From an uncultured Lachnospiraceae bacterium (GTDB lineage: Bacteria > Bacillota > Clostridia > Lachnospirales > Lachnospiraceae), in NCBI GenBank assembly GCA_947626915.1, contig CANQUA010000020.1:1-44406 (forward strand): 44,406 nt of DNA, written 5' to 3'. The notes beneath the pieces are model-generated. The model saw only the letters and a program-made list of their open reading frames with translations, did no database searches and was not told the origin of the DNA. This document shows positions 31,802 to 39,370 of the stretch, in pieces (position 1 is the first letter of the stretch; the number at the start of each line of letters is the position of its first letter). The position numbers and the translations under genes are program-made.

Positions 31802-32845
31802 TCAGAAGCGAATAACCGTTTTCACAATGTTCGATTTATCGGAAACGCTTTTGTCCATGGCTTCCTGCACGTCGTCAAAATCAAAGATATCGGTGACGAC
31901 GCCTTTCAGGTTCACCCGGCCGGCCGCTACCGCGTCGATCGCCATCGGATAAATATGCCGGTACCGGAACACGGTTTTGAAGGTTAATTCCTTATCCAGG
32001 ACCAGGCTCATGGGCAATTTCATCTCCCCGCTGGCGGAATATCCCACCAGCACGATATTGGCGCCTTTTTTCACCATATCGATACACTGACGGGTTGTCG
32101 TCTCCGTCCCTGCCGTTTCGATCGCCAGATCGCATCCCGCTCCTTCGGTTAATCTCTGAACGGCCAGGACCGGATCCTCCAGGCTGGCGTCGATGACGCC
32201 GTCCGCTCCCAGCTCCAGCGCTTTGTCCAGGCGTTTCCGCATCAGGTCGACCACGTAAACCCGGCTGACTCCTCTGTCCCTCAGCGCCATCATGGAAACC
32301 AGGCCGATACAGCCGGCCCCCATCACCACCGCCGTCTGTCCGGGGCCCGCCTCGCCCTGATTGGCCGCATGGAATCCCACAGCCAGCGGTTCGATCAGCG
32401 CTCCTTCCAGTGTGCTCACATTCTCCGGCAGCTTGAAGCACAATTCCTCCGGATGGGCCACGTATTCCTGAAATACCCCGTCCACCGGCGGCGTGGCAAA
32501 AAATACCACGTCCGGGCAAAGATTGTACCGGCCGGTTCTGCAAAATTCGCAGTGTCCGCAGGTTTTGCCGGGTTCCAGCGCCACCCGGTCCCCTGCTGCC
32601 AGATGCTTTACATTTGCACCTACCTCCACTACCGTTCCCCCGGGCTCATGGCCCAGAACGAAAGGAGGCTTCACTACGTATGCGCCGATGGCTCCGGTTT
32701 CATAATAGTGAATATCGCTGCCGCAGACGCCTACGTATTCCAACTTAACCAATACCTCATCCGGCTTTGGTGACGGAACCGGTTTTCGCAAATATCGAAT
32801 CTTTCCGATCCCGTCCATAGCCGCTGCCTTCATGGTGCCATTCAT
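31802..32845 (-). CDS. Zinc-dependent medium-chain dehydrogenase, sorbitol/xylitol dehydrogenase type
   Basis: 347 residues. Catalytic zinc region GVCGSDIHYYE and GHEPGGTVVEVG; structural zinc cysteines CGHCEFCRTGRYNLC (four Cys, spacing 2-2-7); Rossmann NAD site VVMGAGCIGLVSM near 170. HYYETG is typical of polyol dehydrogenases that oxidise a secondary alcohol to a ketose. First gene of the catabolic cluster, after a strong promoter whose downstream edge carries an operator-like motif. Substrate is probably a polyol or cyclitol released from the imported compound. The preceding few N-terminal residues (MNGT) are a short extension. Confidence 0.9.
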   Translation of the reverse strand: MNGTMKAAAMDGIGKIRYLRKPVPSPKPDEVLVKLEYVGVCGSDIHYYETGAIGAYVVKPPFVLGHEPGGTVVEVGANVKHLAAGDRVALEPGKTCGHCEFCRTGRYNLCPDVVFFATPPVDGVFQEYVAHPEELCFKLPENVSTLEGALIEPLAVGFHAANQGEAGPGQTAVVMGAGCIGLVSMMALRDRGVSRVYVVDLMRKRLDKALELGADGVIDASLEDPVLAVQRLTEGAGCDLAIETAGTETTTRQCIDMVKKGANIVLVGYSASGEMKLPMSLVLDKELTFKTVFRYRHIYPMAIDAVAAGRVNLKGVVTDIFDFDDVQEAMDKSVSDKSNIVKTVIRF

Positions 32846-32876
32846 ACTCTTCCTCCGAAAATTACTTTTATAATGT

Positions 32877-32890
32877 ATTTTATTAAGTAT
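32877..32890 (-). promoter_or_regulatory. Candidate ROK operator at the dehydrogenase promoter
   Basis: Minus strand ATACTTAATAAAAT, directly after the -10. It matches the site at the ROK promoter (34155-34168) in 12 of 14 positions. It also overlaps the inverted repeat TTATTA-N6-TAATAA (32880-32897), which spans the -10. Confidence 0.5.
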
Positions 32891-32919
32891 ATAATAAACT
32901 ATACAATTTGATTTGTCAA
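32891..32919 (-). promoter_or_regulatory. Strong promoter of the catabolic cluster
   Basis: Minus strand perfect TTGACA (32914-32919), 17-bp spacer and TATTAT (32891-32896), about 45 bp before the dehydrogenase start. The surrounding DNA is very AT-rich. Confidence 0.75.
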
Positions 32920-32973
32920 GAGCAAATTACATTTTAGTGAAAAGATATTAAAATTATTTCTGAATTTTATGAA

Positions 32974-33009
32974 AAATAGACAAATGGCCCTGATTTCTCA
33001 AGGCCATTC
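32974..33009 (-). terminator. Intrinsic terminator of the ROK gene
   Basis: Arms AATGGCC (32984-32990) and GGCCATT (33003-33009), followed on the minus strand by TGTCTATTTTT. It isolates the ROK gene from the cluster promoter just downstream. Confidence 0.65.
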
Positions 33010-33019
33010 TTCGATTTAA

Positions 33020-34132
33020 TCATATTTCGCGGATAAATCTTCTGACATGCAGGAGAGCCGCTCCCACCGCCGACGCCTCCAAATGATACCGGCTGCTCCT
33101 GAAATACGAATCGTCCGGCTGGAACGTGTTGCGCTGCCGGAGCATTTCGCGGAGAGGCGCCCCAAATTCCTCCAAAAAACCTCCGACATAACCGCCGACA
33201 ATCACATCGCAGTCAAAGCTCATGCGCAGGTTGTTGATCTCCACGGCCAGATACTGCAGATATTCTCTCCACACCTCTGCGGCCTGGGCATCCCCGCTCC
33301 GCAGCCAGTTAAAGAAGCCTATGATCGTACCATCCGCCCGGTCGGCCAGGACTTTGGCGGAGCAGTAGGCGTCCAGGCAGCCGTCTTTCCCGCAATAGCA
33401 CTGCCGGCCGCCCGGAACCAGCGTATTGTGCCCGAACTCTCCGGCGCGGAGATTATCGCCAAGATAGATTTCCCCGTTTTTCACGATGGCCCCGCCCACG
33501 CTGTTGCTCAAAGACAGGTAGACCAGATTTTCGTTTTCATCCTTTCCCCATACCTCCGCCATGGCCGCGGCGTTGGCGTCGTTTGTAAAGGCGCAGGGAT
33601 ATTCGATATAGCGGCTGAAGGTGGACGTGGGAATATCTCTCAGCCCCAGGGCGTGGGAAAACAAAAGAATGCTTCCCGTCTCATTGATGATCCCCGGCAG
33701 GGATATCCCGACGCCCAAAAGATTTGTTTTCCCTCCTGCAAACTCATCCACGATGCTTTTCAGCTGCCGGAAATACCCGTCGTCCATGGAGAACGGATAT
33801 TTTTTCCGGGAATAATCCAGGACCTTCCCGCTCAGATCCACCAGTACGATGCCCACATGATTCAGGGTCACATCCAGTCCGACCGCCAGCCTGGCGCTCC
33901 GGACAGGCGCATAGGCCCTGGCCTTCCGTCCTCCGGTCGATTCGTAGGTACCTACCTCGCATACCAGCCCCATCGCAGCCAGCTCTTTCACATTCTGCAG
34001 GACCGTGGGCCAGCTGAGGGCCAGCCTCCGGGCCAGCTCCGGCTGGGAAATGCTTTCGCAGTTCAGGATACACCGCAGCGTGTTTGCCCGGTTCCGCCTT
34101 TTTACGTCTACATTATTGGAAGGTTCCGTCAT
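33020..34132 (-). CDS. ROK-family transcriptional regulator (NagC/XylR-like)
   Basis: 370 residues. An N-terminal winged helix-turn-helix (about 10-75; CESISQPELARRLALSWPTVLQNVKEL) is joined to a sugar-kinase-like ROK domain: GVGISLPGII, FTNDANAAAMAEVWG, and zinc ligands CYCGKDGCLDAYC near 245. The phosphate-loop residues are weak (GLDVTLNHVG), as expected for a regulator rather than a kinase. It normally represses sugar genes until a sugar or sugar phosphate binds. It has its own promoter and terminator and lies between the catabolic cluster and the divergent glycerol-1-phosphate dehydrogenase gene, so it probably controls both and itself. Confidence 0.9.
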   Translation of the reverse strand: MTEPSNNVDVKRRNRANTLRCILNCESISQPELARRLALSWPTVLQNVKELAAMGLVCEVGTYESTGGRKARAYAPVRSARLAVGLDVTLNHVGIVLVDLSGKVLDYSRKKYPFSMDDGYFRQLKSIVDEFAGGKTNLLGVGISLPGIINETGSILLFSHALGLRDIPTSTFSRYIEYPCAFTNDANAAAMAEVWGKDENENLVYLSLSNSVGGAIVKNGEIYLGDNLRAGEFGHNTLVPGGRQCYCGKDGCLDAYCSAKVLADRADGTIIGFFNWLRSGDAQAAEVWREYLQYLAVEINNLRMSFDCDVIVGGYVGGFLEEFGAPLREMLRQRNTFQPDDSYFRSSRYHLEASAVGAALLHVRRFIREI

Positions 34133-34154
34133 ACACTATTGCCCTTTCATAAGC

Positions 34155-34168
34155 ATTTAATAAAGTAT
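34155..34168 (-). promoter_or_regulatory. Candidate ROK operator at its own promoter
   Basis: Minus strand ATACTTTATTAAAT, four bases after the -10, over the expected transcription start. It is 12 of 14 identical to the site after the -10 of the dehydrogenase promoter. A weaker related sequence beginning ATACT overlaps the -10 of the divergent promoter at 34276. Confidence 0.5.
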
Positions 34169-34172
34169 CTAT

Positions 34173-34201
34173 ATATTAGCCGATTTCTCCGGAATTGGCA
34201 A
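34173..34201 (-). promoter_or_regulatory. Promoter of the ROK regulator
   Basis: Minus strand TTGCCA (34196-34201), 17-bp spacer and TAATAT (34173-34178), about 40 bp before the start codon. Confidence 0.6.
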
Positions 34202-34248
34202 GTCCCGTCCCTGTCTTTTTCATATTTTTCCGTTTTTCATAAAAGCTC

Positions 34249-34277
34249 TTGACTATTATTCATAATTTTTATATGAT
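34249..34277 (+). promoter_or_regulatory. Promoter of the glycerol-1-phosphate dehydrogenase gene
   Basis: TTGACT (34249-34254), 17-bp spacer and TATGAT (34272-34277), 47 bp before the chosen start. It runs back to back with the ROK promoter, whose -35 is 47 bp away. Confidence 0.7.
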
Positions 34278-34324
34278 ACTATTGTAATGTCTTTATGAAA
34301 GATTCATCAAAAGAGGGAATAAAC

Positions 34325-35638
34325 ATGAAAAACTATTTGCCATCCGAACCTTGTCCCTGCGGCCGGAGCCATCAGGCCGCGATCCTGGAAACCGTCGTCC
34401 GTCCCGGAGCGATCCGGGAACTTCCGGAGTGGATCTCCCGTCTGGGCGCGCAGAAACCTTTTTTGCTGGCCGACGCCCATACCCGTGCCGCAATCGACGC
34501 CGTCTGCGGCGTACTGGACGCTCATCAGATCCCTTACAGCGCCCATATATTTGAGGATCCGCACCTGGAACCGGATGAACGGGCCGCCGGCTCCGCCGTC
34601 ATGCACTTCGATACCGGCTGCGATCTGATCGTCGCCATCGGGTCCGGCGTGATCAACGACATCGGGAAGCTTTTGAGCAGCCGCCTGAACCTCGGCTACA
34701 TCATCGTGGCCACGGCCCCCTCCATGGACGGCTACGCGTCCTCCACCTCCTCCATGGCGGTAGACGGGCTCAAGGTATCCCTGAATACGCGCTGCGCGGA
34801 CGTGATCATCGGCGATATCTCCCTTCTCAAAGACGCGCCCCTGCCCATGCTGCAGGCCGGTCTCGGCGATATGCTGGCCAAATACGTCAGCATCGCGGAA
34901 TGGAGGATCGCCCATCTGATCACCGGAGAATATTACTGCGAAGCGGTGGCCCGGCTGGTCCGCGACGCCTTAAAGCGGTGCATCAGCCGGGCGGAAGGCT
35001 TAAAAGCCCGGGAGGAAGAGGCCGTGAGCGCCGTGTTCGAGGGCCTGGTCGTCACCGGAATCGCCATGTCCTATGCAGGCGTTTCCCGTCCCGCTTCCGG
35101 CGTTGAACATTATTTTTCCCATATATGGGACATGCGGGGGCTGGAATTCGGTACGCCGGTCCATCTGCACGGGATCCAATGCGCCGTCGCCACCCTGACC
35201 GCCGTCCGTCTTTATGAGAAGCTGAAAACTTTCACGCCTGACCGTGGGCTGGCCGAGGCCGGCGTCCGCGCCTTCGATCCCGACGCCTGGAACCGCGAAC
35301 TGCGGGATTTCCTGGGCAGCGCTGCCGAAGCCATGATCCGGCTGGAGGAAAAAGAGAAAAAATACGATTTGGACCGCCATGCCGCCCGCTTTGAGCGAAT
35401 CGCCTCCCACTGGGACGAAATCCTGCGCATCCTGGACGAGGAACTGCCGTCCTCGGAAACCATCCTCGGCATTCTGGAGACCATCGGCCTGGACGGCTCT
35501 CTGTCCTCTCTCGGCGTCGATCTGCCGACCGCCCGGAGAACCTTCAAGGCTACGAAAGATATCCGCGACAAATACGTGCTGTCCCGGCTGGCCTGGGATC
35601 TGGGCATTCTGGATCCGCTGGCCGAAGAGATCTGTTAA
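34325..35638 (+). CDS. egsA: sn-Glycerol-1-phosphate dehydrogenase (EgsA/AraM family)
   Basis: 437 residues from ATG 34325 after GAGGGA; an earlier in-frame start would add ten residues without a site. The family interconverts dihydroxyacetone phosphate and sn-glycerol-1-phosphate with NAD(P)H. The cofactor region is IVAIGSGVINDIGK, followed by VATAPSMDGYASSTSSM with a metal Asp; metal His residues lie in GVEHYFSHIWD and VHLHGIQCAVAT. The bacterial AraM subfamily carries a similar long C-terminal helical region. In this setting a catabolic direction (oxidising G1P released from an imported diester) is as plausible as lipid synthesis. It is divergent from the ROK gene and ends in a large terminator. 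Confidence 0.88.
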   Translation: MKNYLPSEPCPCGRSHQAAILETVVRPGAIRELPEWISRLGAQKPFLLADAHTRAAIDAVCGVLDAHQIPYSAHIFEDPHLEPDERAAGSAVMHFDTGCDLIVAIGSGVINDIGKLLSSRLNLGYIIVATAPSMDGYASSTSSMAVDGLKVSLNTRCADVIIGDISLLKDAPLPMLQAGLGDMLAKYVSIAEWRIAHLITGEYYCEAVARLVRDALKRCISRAEGLKAREEEAVSAVFEGLVVTGIAMSYAGVSRPASGVEHYFSHIWDMRGLEFGTPVHLHGIQCAVATLTAVRLYEKLKTFTPDRGLAEAGVRAFDPDAWNRELRDFLGSAAEAMIRLEEKEKKYDLDRHAARFERIASHWDEILRILDEELPSSETILGILETIGLDGSLSSLGVDLPTARRTFKATKDIRDKYVLSRLAWDLGILDPLAEEIC

Positions 35639-35661
35639 ATGTGTTCATACAAATCATAAAA

Positions 35662-35740
35662 GCTGCCGCGTCAGAACCTTCCGTCCGCCGGTTTTCCGGA
35701 TCCGGACCATGGTTCTGCCCTGCGGCAGCATTTTCTTTTT
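35662..35740 (+). terminator. Large intrinsic terminator after egsA
   Basis: Outer arms GCTGCCGC (35662-35669) and GCGGCAGC (35722-35729), inner arms CAGAACC (35672-35678) and GGTTCTG (35711-35717), innermost CCGG-TTTT-CCGG, followed by ATTTTCTTTTT. Read the other way it could also serve the convergent CarD-family gene. The rest of the gap to 35829 holds nothing I recognise. Confidence 0.75.
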
Positions 35741-35829
35741 ACGCATACCAATTTCCTGTTTTACCTTTCTGCGGCATTTTCATCATCTGTGCAGCACCGT
35801 TCCCTTTTCAATGTCTGCAGACGGCCCCG

Positions 35830-36345
35830 TCATTTGACCGCATACAGCCGCGAAGTGATGAACGCTTCTACCTGGGACACCGGGATCCCCAGCGGAATCG
35901 CCAGCTCTCCGTACAGGTTCTCTTTCGCTTTCTTCATATAACGCTCGTCGACTTCCGTCAGGCGTTTGCCGCGGTTCATACGGTCTTTCTTGCGCAGATA
36001 CAGGGTCTTGATGATGCCGACCCAGATCCGGCAGTCGCAGGTCATCAGCGCTTCCTTGTACCGGTTCTCCCGCTGCTTATCCTCCGTGATGCCCAGACCC
36101 TCGATCTCCTCCAGCCGGTTGATCAAATCGTAAGCCTCTTCACTGGTCATGATCCGCCTCATCACATTCTTATTTCCTTCCACCGGGGTAATGATGCGGC
36201 TTCCCCGGGTACTCGTCGGCTCCAGCACATAATACAGCCTGTTTTTGCCTGCTCCATCCAGGTCCATCTCTGTGATATCGCTCACCCGGCATACACCTGT
36301 CATTCCGTATACGATATATTCGCCCTTTTCAAACAAACCGATCAT
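35830..36345 (-). CDS. CarD-family transcriptional regulator
   Basis: 171 residues. The N-terminal 60 or so residues form the RNA-polymerase-interacting CarD/TRCF Tudor-like domain (FEKGEYIVYGMTGVCRVSDI, then YYVLEPTSTRGSRIITPVEG); the rest is the helical DNA-contacting domain ending IPVSQVEAFITSRL. CarD-type proteins bind the RNA polymerase beta subunit and stabilise open promoters. Clostridia usually carry several such paralogues; this one stands alone with its own promoter and no evident target. Confidence 0.88.
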   Translation of the reverse strand: MIGLFEKGEYIVYGMTGVCRVSDITEMDLDGAGKNRLYYVLEPTSTRGSRIITPVEGNKNVMRRIMTSEEAYDLINRLEEIEGLGITEDKQRENRYKEALMTCDCRIWVGIIKTLYLRKKDRMNRGKRLTEVDERYMKKAKENLYGELAIPLGIPVSQVEAFITSRLYAVK

Positions 36346-36397
36346 CCTTTCTCACTCATCCAATCACTATTCGGGCTTCTTCTTTCATCATATCTCT

Positions 36398-36427
36398 ATT
36401 TTATCACTTTTATTCGGAAAATGACAA
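36398..36427 (-). promoter_or_regulatory. Promoter of the CarD-family gene
   Basis: Minus strand TTGTCA (36422-36427), 18-bp spacer and TAAAAT (36398-36403), about 53 bp before the start codon. The surroundings are AT-rich. Confidence 0.6.
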
Positions 36428-36564
36428 TATTTTGAATAAATAAACAAATTTTCGTGACTTTTTCCAGTCTATTACCAGGGATAATTTTGTGCACTTTTAC
36501 CAGAATCGACATCCTGTGATCTCTTTGCGCCGGACGGCAGCGCCGCGCCGGACGAAGCTTTCCG

Positions 36565-37218
36565 TCATACCGACAGCAATAGCTCAGAAAGTTCTTTCAC
36601 CGTCTCCGCGATCCTAAACGCTCCCACCTCCTCCAGCTCTTTCCTGCTTCCGTAGCCAAACAGTACGCCCACGCAGTCCAGTCCGTTCTCGCGGGCCCCC
36701 AGAACATCATGTTCCCGGTCCCCGACCATCAGCGCCTCACTCCTGCAGGCAATCCCCGCTTTCTCCAGCGTATAGCGGATCACCTCGCCTTTCGCCACCC
36801 GGATCTCATCCATGCTGGCCCCGCCGACAAAATCAAAATACCGGTAAAGATCAAAATGCTTCAGAATCTGCACCGCAAACTCCTCCGGTTTGGAAGTCGC
36901 CACCAAAAGGGACTTGCCGGCTTTCTGCAAAGCCGCCAGCATCTCCTCGATCCCGTCGTTAACCTGGTTTTCAAACATTCCTCTCGCCGTGAAATATTCC
37001 CGGTACCGTCCGATCGCCTCTTTCGCCCGGCTCTCCGGAAAACCGTAATACTTCATGAAGCTGTCCTTTAGCGGCGGCCCGATAAACGGATAGAGCCTCG
37101 TAAGATCCGGCTCCTCGATCCCGTAGGTCCGCAGCGCGTACTGCACCGACTTCGTGATTCCCAGACCCGGATCGGTAAGCGTACCGTCCAGATCAAACAG
37201 AATGCAGCGTCTTCTCAT
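36565..37218 (-). CDS. HAD-family hydrolase, phosphoglycolate phosphatase type
   Basis: 217 residues. HAD motif I FDLDGTLTD (Asp8 nucleophile, Asp10 acid), a helical cap (about 15-80), motif II Thr in LLVATSKP, motif III Lys in RVAKGEVI and motif IV GDREHD. Subclass IA enzymes remove phosphate from phosphoglycolate, pyrophosphate or sugar phosphates; FIGPPLKDSF is common in the Gph/PpaX-like group. Substrate cannot be fixed. It has a perfect consensus promoter with a long hairpin-bearing leader, unusual for a housekeeping phosphatase. Confidence 0.88.
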   Translation of the reverse strand: MRRRCILFDLDGTLTDPGLGITKSVQYALRTYGIEEPDLTRLYPFIGPPLKDSFMKYYGFPESRAKEAIGRYREYFTARGMFENQVNDGIEEMLAALQKAGKSLLVATSKPEEFAVQILKHFDLYRYFDFVGGASMDEIRVAKGEVIRYTLEKAGIACRSEALMVGDREHDVLGARENGLDCVGVLFGYGSRKELEEVGAFRIAETVKELSELLLSV

Positions 37219-37279
37219 CCCAAGCTTCTCCTGTCTCTCCCCTGTTCCGCCGCAGCAGAGTCCCTGCCTCTACGGCAAA

Positions 37280-37327
37280 GGGGACCGCTATCAATACAGG
37301 CTTTCGTCTGTATCCATAACAGTCCCC
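37280..37327 (-). ncRNA. Hairpin leader with mini-ORF upstream of the HAD gene
   Basis: On the minus strand GGGGAC (37322-37327) pairs with GTCCCC (37280-37285), and inside it ATACAG pairs with CTGTAT across a loop, leaving two facing unpaired runs of equal length, like a structured internal loop. An ATG at 37315-37317 begins an eight-codon frame that ends at TGA 37291-37293 within the hairpin. No known riboswitch class fits. It could be a leader-peptide or ligand-binding device. Confidence 0.3.
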
Positions 37328-37349
37328 CACTATTTTTTTGCCTGAGTTT

Positions 37350-37378
37350 ATTATACCTGTTTTTTCCTCCGATGTCAA
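37350..37378 (-). promoter_or_regulatory. Perfect consensus promoter of the HAD gene
   Basis: Minus strand TTGACA (37373-37378), 17-bp spacer, TATAAT (37350-37355). Both hexamers match consensus fully. The start codon is about 130 bases further on. Confidence 0.85.
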
Positions 37379-37478
37379 ATCCAATCTGAAATAGCACCGG
37401 AACAGGCAGTCCGGGCAGCCGGACGCAAAACCGCTTTCCGCGCTCTGCAGCGGGAAACCAGGTCTGCCGCCGGACGGT

Positions 37479-39083
37479 TTACAGCTGCGGGCCGGCGGCT
37501 ACCAGAGCCTTGCCGTGCTCATTGCCCTCATACTTGACAAAGTTCTTGATAAATCTCTGGGCCAGATCCTTCGCCTTCGCATCCCACTCGGACGGATCCG
37601 CATAGGTGTCGCGCGGGTCCAGGATGCCGGTGTCCACGCCGTTCAGTTCGGTCGGAACCTCGAAATTGAAGTACGGGATCTTTTTGGTCGGGACGCCCTT
37701 GATATCGCCGTTTAAGATCGCGTCGATGATGCCGCGGGTATCCTTGATGGAGATACGCTTGCCGGTGCCGTTCCAGCCGGTGTTCACCAGGTAAGCTTTC
37801 GCTCCGTTCATCTCCATCCTCTTGACCAGCTCTTCCGCATACTTGGTCGGATGCAGCTCCAGGAAAGCCTGGCCGAAGCATGCGGAGAAGGTGGGCGTCG
37901 GCTCGGTGATGCCGCGCTCCGTGCCGGCCAGCTTCGCCGTGAAGCCGGACAGGAAGTAGTACTGGGTCTGCTCCGGGGTCAGGATCGATACCGGCGGAAG
38001 CACGCCGAACGCGTCGGCGGACAAAAAGATCACATTCTCTGCCGCCGGAGCCGCGGAAACCGGACGCACGATCTTCTCGATGTGGTTGATCGGATAGGAA
38101 ACGCGGGTATTTTCGGTCACGCTCTTGTCGGCGAAATCGATCTTGCCGTTCTCATCTACCGTCACGTTCTCCAGAAGCGCGTTCCTCTTGATCGCGTTGT
38201 AAATGTCGGGCTCGGACTCTTTGTCCAGGTTGATGACTTTCGCGTAGCAGCCGCCCTCGAAATTGAAGACGCCCTTGTCGTCCCAGCCGTGCTCGTCGTC
38301 GCCGATCAGCAGACGCTTCGGGTCGGTGGACAGGGTGGTCTTGCCGGTGCCGGACAGGCCGAAGAAGATCGCGGTGTGTTCGCCGTTCATATCGGTGTTG
38401 GCGGAGCAGTGCATGGAAGCGATGCCCTTAAGCGGCAGGTAGTAGTTCATCATCGAGAACATGCCTTTCTTCATCTCGCCGCCGTACCAGGTGTTCAGGA
38501 TAACCTGCTCACGGCTGGTGATATTGAAGACGACCGCGGTCTCGGAGTTGAGGCCCAGCTCCTTGTAGTTCTCTACTTTCGCCTTGGAAGCGTTGTAGAT
38601 GACGAAATCCGGCTCGAAGTTCCTAAGCTCTTCCTCGGAAGCCTGGATGAACATGTTCTTTACGAAATGGGCCTGCCATGCGACTTCCACGATGAAACGG
38701 ATCGCCATGCGGGTGTCTTTGTTGGCGCCGCAGAAGGCGTCCATCACGTACAGCTTTTTATTGGAGAGCTCTTTCACCGCCAGGTCCTTGACCGCTTTCC
38801 AGGTCTCCTCGGAAGCCGGATGGTTGTCGTTTTTGTAAGCGTCGGAAGTCCACCATACGGTGTCTTTGGAATTCTCGTCCATGACGATGAATTTGTCCTT
38901 GGGGGAACGTCCGGTGTAAACGCCGGTCATAACGTTTACCGCGCCCAGTTCGCTGAGCTGGCCCTTGTCGTAGCCTTCCAGACTGGGATCCATCTCCGCC
39001 TCGAACAGATATTCATAGGAGGGGTTGTAAACGATCTCGGTGGTTCCAGTAATGCCGTACTTGGTTAAATCCGGAGTAGCCAT
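37479..39083 (-). CDS. pckA: Phosphoenolpyruvate carboxykinase (ATP)
   Basis: 534 residues, normal length. It interconverts oxaloacetate plus ATP and phosphoenolpyruvate plus CO2 plus ADP. In fermenting gut bacteria it often runs toward oxaloacetate to fix CO2 and make ATP. The kinase P-loop [12 protein letters not shown] lies at 241-252; the substrate and metal regions include GRSPKDKF near 59 and [11 protein letters not shown] near 197; [10 protein letters not shown] is the second metal motif, and WNGTG lies near the C-terminus. It is monocistronic by position, with its own promoter. Codon use looks biased to C-ending codons, as in highly expressed genes. Confidence 0.97.
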   Translation of the reverse strand: MATPDLTKYGITGTTEIVYNPSYEYLFEAEMDPSLEGYDKGQLSELGAVNVMTGVYTGRSPKDKFIVMDENSKDTVWWTSDAYKNDNHPASEETWKAVKDLAVKELSNKKLYVMDAFCGANKDTRMAIRFIVEVAWQAHFVKNMFIQASEEELRNFEPDFVIYNASKAKVENYKELGLNSETAVVFNITSREQVILNTWYGGEMKKGMFSMMNYYLPLKGIASMHCSANTDMNGEHTAIFFGLSGTGKTTLSTDPKRLLIGDDEHGWDDKGVFNFEGGCYAKVINLDKESEPDIYNAIKRNALLENVTVDENGKIDFADKSVTENTRVSYPINHIEKIVRPVSAAPAAENVIFLSADAFGVLPPVSILTPEQTQYYFLSGFTAKLAGTERGITEPTPTFSACFGQAFLELHPTKYAEELVKRMEMNGAKAYLVNTGWNGTGKRISIKDTRGIIDAILNGDIKGVPTKKIPYFNFEVPTELNGVDTGILDPRDTYADPSEWDAKAKDLAQRFIKNFVKYEGNEHGKALVAAGPQL

Positions 39084-39146
39084 GATGTATCTTACCTCTT
39101 TTCTTAAAAAAATATATAATAGTTCCGAAATCCAAATTCAGTAGTT

Positions 39147-39175
39147 ATTATCCCACTTTGTTAAGAAAAAGTCAA
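39147..39175 (-). promoter_or_regulatory. Promoter of pckA
   Basis: Minus strand TTGACT (39170-39175), 17-bp spacer and GATAAT (39147-39152), each hexamer one mismatch from consensus, about 65 bp before the start codon. Confidence 0.75.
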
Positions 39176-39370
39176 GCTTTTCCGTGGAATTCAATGGTTC
39201 TTCCCCTGTTTTTTCCTTTTTTCTTCTAATCCGGCGGGACCGGAAGCGAAATTCCGTCATTTTGCACAAAAATCCCCCTCTATCCTGCCCTGGCGCGGGA
39301 ACTGCAAACGCATTTTTCGACGTATTATACAAAATACAGGCTGCCGGGCGAACGCCGGAAATAAACCGTC

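Noticed and set aside
37851-39068. A 405-codon plus-strand frame antisense to pckA
   Set aside because: Shadow of a strongly biased gene; no ribosome site and no recognisable domain.
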